This document shows, piece after piece, positions 58,531 to 61,111 of a DNA stretch of 61,111 nt. This DNA comes from Clostridia bacterium. Its GTDB lineage: Bacteria > Bacillota > Clostridia > Oscillospirales > RGIG577. The stretch covers positions 1 through 61,111 of the forward strand of contig JAFWDJ010000010.1 of NCBI GenBank assembly GCA_017513095.1. Direction: 5' to 3'. Every line of letters starts with the position of its first letter. The first letter of the stretch is position 1. The position numbers and the translations under genes were made by a program. The notes below the pieces were generated by a model, which saw nothing but the letters and a program-made list of their open reading frames with translations, made no database searches and was not told the origin of the DNA.

Positions 58531-59778
58531 TTATGTTTTATCGCGCCAATTTTTTGCGTAGGAAATAAGCTCGCCGCGCTCGTTTTTCACTTTGCCCTCT
58601 ATCACCGCCGAAAGAAGCGTATTAAGCGTCACGCCCATGCGCGGCGAGGGCGCGATGCCGATGGCGATAAGGTCACTCCCGTCTATTTTAAGGTCTTTTA
58701 TCGTTAGGCATTCGCCCGAAGCGATAAGCCGTGACGCCGTATCGAGCGCCGCCGTAAACTTTTCGGCGTTCGTATCATCCGACGCACATTGCGCCGCGGC
58801 GCGTTTTATCATAAGCGCGCCCGAAAGCGCGTCCTCGCCGAGGCGCGCGGCGGCAATTTTCAGCTCCGTCTCCGAAAGACCGTCCGTCGCAAGGTACGCC
58901 GAAATAATCGCGTCTGCGCGCATGCGCGCCGCGCGGTCGCTTTTAAGCGACAGAAACGTATCCCTCGCGCACTCCCTTGCGTCGGGCACTCCCGAGGAGA
59001 CGACAAGCGAGGCGACGCGCAGCACGAAATCAGGCGGCAGAAGTGACGCCGCCTCAGAGGCCGCACGAAGGCGCGCCTCGTCCGCGAAGCTAAGGCACGG
59101 CAGAAACGGCGAGAGAACGTCTTTGTATTCGATTATGACGCGCGCGGCGTTTTTGCCGCAGACGAGGCGCCTAAGCTCCTCATATATGCGTTCGCGCGCG
59201 ACGAACGACAAAAGGCCGCGGCAGGACATTACCGCCGCGCGCGTCCCGCCGTCGAGAGAAAACCCAAGCTCCGACGAAAACCTAAGCGCGCGCATGATTC
59301 GAAGCGCATCCTCGCGAAAGCGCGTCTCGGCGTCGCCGACGGTGCGGATGAGTCCCGCCTCAAGGTCGGCGCGGCCGCCGAATCGGTCGATGACGCCGCC
59401 GCTCGCGTCAAACGCGAGCGCGTTTATCGTAAAATCACGGCGCGATAGATCGTCCTTCAAATCGTCGGCGAAGTATACCTCGTCGGGACGGCGCATATCC
59501 GTATACGCGGCCTCGCGCCGAAACGTCGTAATCTCTATTTTTTCGCCGCCGACAAGCACGCCGATCGTGCCGTATTTTTTGCCGAGGTCAAAGCACTTAC
59601 AGTCGCCAAAAGCGCGCAGAATATCGTCTGGGCGCGCCGACGTCGTTATATCCCAGTCACTCGGGACGCGGCCGATGAGCGTATCGCGCACGCAGCCGCC
59701 CACGGGGTACGCCTCGAAGCCGCGCTCACTCAGGCGGCGCAGTACGAAGCGCACTTCGTCGGGGATATTATAGCTCAC
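58531..59778 (-). CDS. cca: CCA tRNA nucleotidyltransferase
   Basis: The 415-residue enzyme adds or repairs the 3' CCA of tRNA. It has the nucleotidyltransferase motif VGGCVRDTLIGRVPSDWDIT at about 26-45, DFTINALAFD near 115 and RFREDALRIMRALRFSSELG near 155. The C-terminal HD domain is not obvious. The start is GTG with GGGAGGCGG a few bases upstream. The tRNA-Thr genes in this window encode CCA, so the enzyme may mostly repair ends. It lies between a dehydrogenase-family gene and yabP. Confidence 0.95.
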   Translation of the reverse strand: MSYNIPDEVRFVLRRLSERGFEAYPVGGCVRDTLIGRVPSDWDITTSARPDDILRAFGDCKCFDLGKKYGTIGVLVGGEKIEITTFRREAAYTDMRRPDEVYFADDLKDDLSRRDFTINALAFDASGGVIDRFGGRADLEAGLIRTVGDAETRFREDALRIMRALRFSSELGFSLDGGTRAAVMSCRGLLSFVARERIYEELRRLVCGKNAARVIIEYKDVLSPFLPCLSFADEARLRAASEAASLLPPDFVLRVASLVVSSGVPDARECARDTFLSLKSDRAARMRADAIISAYLATDGLSETELKIAAARLGEDALSGALMIKRAAAQCASDDTNAEKFTAALDTASRLIASGECLTIKDLKIDGSDLIAIGIAPSPRMGVTLNTLLSAVIEGKVKNERGELISYAKNWRDKT

Positions 59779-59805
59779 AGGACCGCCTCCCTTCGTATAA
59801 AGAAA

Positions 59806-59830
59806 ACCGGCCGGAAAAAATCCGGACGGT
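59806..59830 (-). terminator. Terminator after the dehydrogenase-family gene
   Basis: On the minus strand ACCGTCCGG pairs with CCGGCCGGT across a 7-base loop and is followed by TTTTCTTT. Confidence 0.85.
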
Positions 59831-59854
59831 AATCCTTACATGCTTAAAAAAATC

Positions 59855-60880
59855 TTAAAACTTATTTATAACTACCTTCTCATACTTATGCGTATCGGTC
59901 ATAAGCTCCTCAAAGACGCTCTGAAGGTCATTAAGAGCCACGGACGCCGAATAATAGCGCTTCAAGTTGAGCTTCCTCGGATTGGCGCTCACGAGCTCTG
60001 CGACCTTATCGAAATCGGCCGGAGTATGAGCGTTGAACGGGCGTATGCGTATGAGTTTGGTGTTCAGCATAAAGAAGTTTATCGGCGCGCTCTTTTTATA
60101 CATGGCAAGCGTCGCAATAGTCGAATTGCGTCTTAGGGTAAGTATGCCCGTATTCATAAATCTCGCGTTGCCCGAGCACTCGAACTGAGCGTTTAAGCCG
60201 CGCGTATCCGAAAGTATTATGTCGATGATTTCCCTGTCCTCGGGGTCGAGTATCTTCGTCGTCTCGCCGTAGTCCATAAGATTCAAGGCGCGCGTCTTGT
60301 TCTTTTCAAATACGGCGATATACTTCGCGCCGAAGTATTTGCACCACATCGCAACGAGCGCGCCCATAATGCCGCCGCCGCTTATAAGTACCTTCCAGCC
60401 GGGCGAAACGCCCATCTCTTTAACCATATGATACGCGGTCGCCGCGGGCGAAAGCATAAGCCCCTCGAAATCGGTAAATCTGTCGGGTATCTTCTTTACG
60501 AATTCAGGTCTTGCCGCGAAGAATTCGGAAAACGTGCCGTGAGCCGTCTTGCTCTTGCCGGGCGTGTTGCGGTTCTTAAAGCACATATTCTCCTGCCCGC
60601 TTTTGCACAGCTCGCATTCCATGCAGGCCGCAAGCGGAAGCACGGTCACTCTGTCGCCCTCTTTTAAGTCGTCGCGCGGGCCGGGATTTACTACGGTACC
60701 CACTATTTCATGGCCCGGCACGGTCTCTGTTGTGATGTCGCCGAGCTCCCAGAGCGTTGTGTCGTATCCGGTGACGCCCGCGAGCTTTGTTTTTATTATT
60801 ACGCTCTTGCCGTCCGGCTCGAGGTCGGGTATCTGGGTCACTCCTATTTTTTCTTTGCCCAAAATCATAGCTGCGCGCAT
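59855..60880 (-). CDS. Zinc-binding dehydrogenase-family (MDR) protein lacking the catalytic Cys
   Basis: The 341-residue protein has the MDR fold: VPGHEIVGTVVNPG with the conserved His-Glu, and a structural zinc site CMECELCKSGQENMC. The Rossmann part has VLISGGGIMGALVAMWCKYF and DTRGLNAQFECSGN. In alcohol dehydrogenases the catalytic zinc Cys lies in a GxCGTD motif. Here the equivalent stretch reads AGVTGYDTTLWELG, so that Cys is replaced. It may bind NAD and a different metal site, or use another mechanism. No pathway partner lies nearby. GGGGG precedes the ATG. Confidence 0.9.
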   Translation of the reverse strand: MRAAMILGKEKIGVTQIPDLEPDGKSVIIKTKLAGVTGYDTTLWELGDITTETVPGHEIVGTVVNPGPRDDLKEGDRVTVLPLAACMECELCKSGQENMCFKNRNTPGKSKTAHGTFSEFFAARPEFVKKIPDRFTDFEGLMLSPAATAYHMVKEMGVSPGWKVLISGGGIMGALVAMWCKYFGAKYIAVFEKNKTRALNLMDYGETTKILDPEDREIIDIILSDTRGLNAQFECSGNARFMNTGILTLRRNSTIATLAMYKKSAPINFFMLNTKLIRIRPFNAHTPADFDKVAELVSANPRKLNLKRYYSASVALNDLQSVFEELMTDTHKYEKVVINKF

Positions 60881-60904
60881 GAGAAAACCCCCAAATCAAA
60901 AAAT

Positions 60905-60931
60905 AAAGACGGCACTAAACGTACCGTCTTT
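60905..60931 (-). terminator. Terminator between membrane protein and dehydrogenase-family gene
   Basis: On the minus strand AAAGACGG pairs with CCGTCTTT across an 11-base loop and is followed by ATTTTTTG. It ends the transcript from the truncated gene at 60969. Confidence 0.85.
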
Positions 60932-60968
60932 ATAATAGCGTATTTGATTTTGAAAATCAAGCCAAAGA

Positions 60969-61111
60969 TTAGATGGCTTCGCCAACTTCTCTCCAATACT
61001 TAGCTCTTGCTTTCTTACCTGCTGCGAACGTAACGATAACGAAGATAAGAGCAATGATGTTGCAGGCAGCGTTGAAGATGTAGGAGCCCATGTAGGAGCC
61101 TGCAGCCTCAA
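60969..61111 (-). CDS. C-terminal end of a membrane transport-like protein (5' part outside window)
   Basis: The last 46 residues are visible. The hydrophobic stretch SYMGSYIFNAACNIIALIFV and IVTFAAGKKARAKYWREVGE give a final membrane helix followed by a basic cytoplasmic tail, ending VGEAI. This fits the C-terminus of a multi-pass transporter such as an MFS member, but the family cannot be named from so little. Codons differ from those of nearby genes (GCT, CTT, GTT common), as often seen in highly expressed genes. A terminator follows 38 bases downstream. Confidence 0.7.
   Translation of the reverse strand, partial: EAAGSYMGSYIFNAACNIIALIFVIVTFAAGKKARAKYWREVGEAI

Noticed and set aside
58592-59773. 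Plus-strand frame of 393 codons opposite cca
   Set aside because: Ser/Arg-rich antisense translation typical of GC-rich shadows; cca is certain by motif.
60896-61111. 71-codon minus-strand frame at the right edge
   Set aside because: A different frame of the same strand gives a clear membrane-protein C-terminus ending at 60969; the 71-codon frame runs through its terminator.
1-61111. CRISPR array, prophage or complete IS element
   Set aside because: No regularly spaced repeats, transposase, integrase or phage structural genes were seen on either strand.

Overview
This window is a chromosomal segment of an anaerobic, endospore-forming Clostridia-type Firmicute, probably close to Oscillospiraceae/Ruminococcaceae. 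The evidence is a set of sporulation genes (spoIVA, a SPOCS/LysM protein, a sigH-like sigma factor, spoVG, yunB, yabP, yabQ), anaerobe enzymes (formate-THF ligase, a glycyl radical enzyme with its activase, a rubredoxin-type rubrerythrin), a CIRCE operator and AGGAGG-type ribosome binding sites. Coding DNA is mostly GC-rich with many GCG/CGC codons, while intergenic DNA is AT-rich. TTG and GTG starts are frequent. No prophage, complete IS element or CRISPR array was seen.

Layout. 1-4000: the end of an S-layer-anchored (SLH) protein, then a SPOCS/LysM protein and spoIVA. 4000-8300, minus strand: a tight run fhs-tsaE-tsaB-rpiB-degV. 8300-12200, minus: a tautomerase, rqcH, a small unknown gene and a secreted subtilase with SLH repeats. 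12278-16254, plus: clpB behind a CIRCE operator, then a ThiF/MoeB-like E1 enzyme and a stand-alone rhodanese. 16300-21600, minus: a NADAR protein, transglutaminase-SLH protein, Nif3-family protein, trmK, DUF1858 protein, zinc-ribbon protein and sigH, with a degenerate tRNA-like sequence between the last two. 22160-22350: two tRNA-Thr genes. 22500-31961: MalT/LuxR-type regulator, YdcF protein, spoVG, murC, small exporter, metK, recD2. 32000-35450: first copy of a repeat, a flavin-binding-type protein, an RHH protein and an AT-rich coiled-coil gene that looks foreign. 35478-43955: crotonase, LOG-family protein, glnS, rubrerythrin, a zinc-ribbon membrane protein, GRE activase and glycyl radical enzyme. 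44331-49600: a lipase-like gene with an in-frame TGA before its SLH part, the second repeat copy, yunB, a methyltransferase and hpf. 49786-53702: sbcDC. 53749-61111, minus: fumarase alpha, amidohydrolase, trxB, yabR-divIC-yabQ-yabP, cca, a zinc-dehydrogenase-family protein and the end of a membrane protein.

Shared themes. Four loci carry triple SLH repeats on different heads (unknown, protease, transglutaminase, lipase-like), suggesting a set of enzymes held on the cell surface. Several perfect or near-perfect sigma-A promoters and many stem-loop/T-tract terminators divide the window into short transcription units.

The least-explained features are: (i) two diverged copies (31964-32186 and 46801-47028) of a roughly 225-bp element with terminal inverted repeats and internal hairpins that keep pairing through compensatory changes; (ii) the tRNA-like element at 20828-20890; (iii) a short glycyl radical enzyme with a Cys-Cys-Cys-Val-Asp active-site stretch; (iv) the TGA-split lipase/SLH gene; and (v) the AT-rich zinc-ribbon/coiled-coil gene at 33230-35017.
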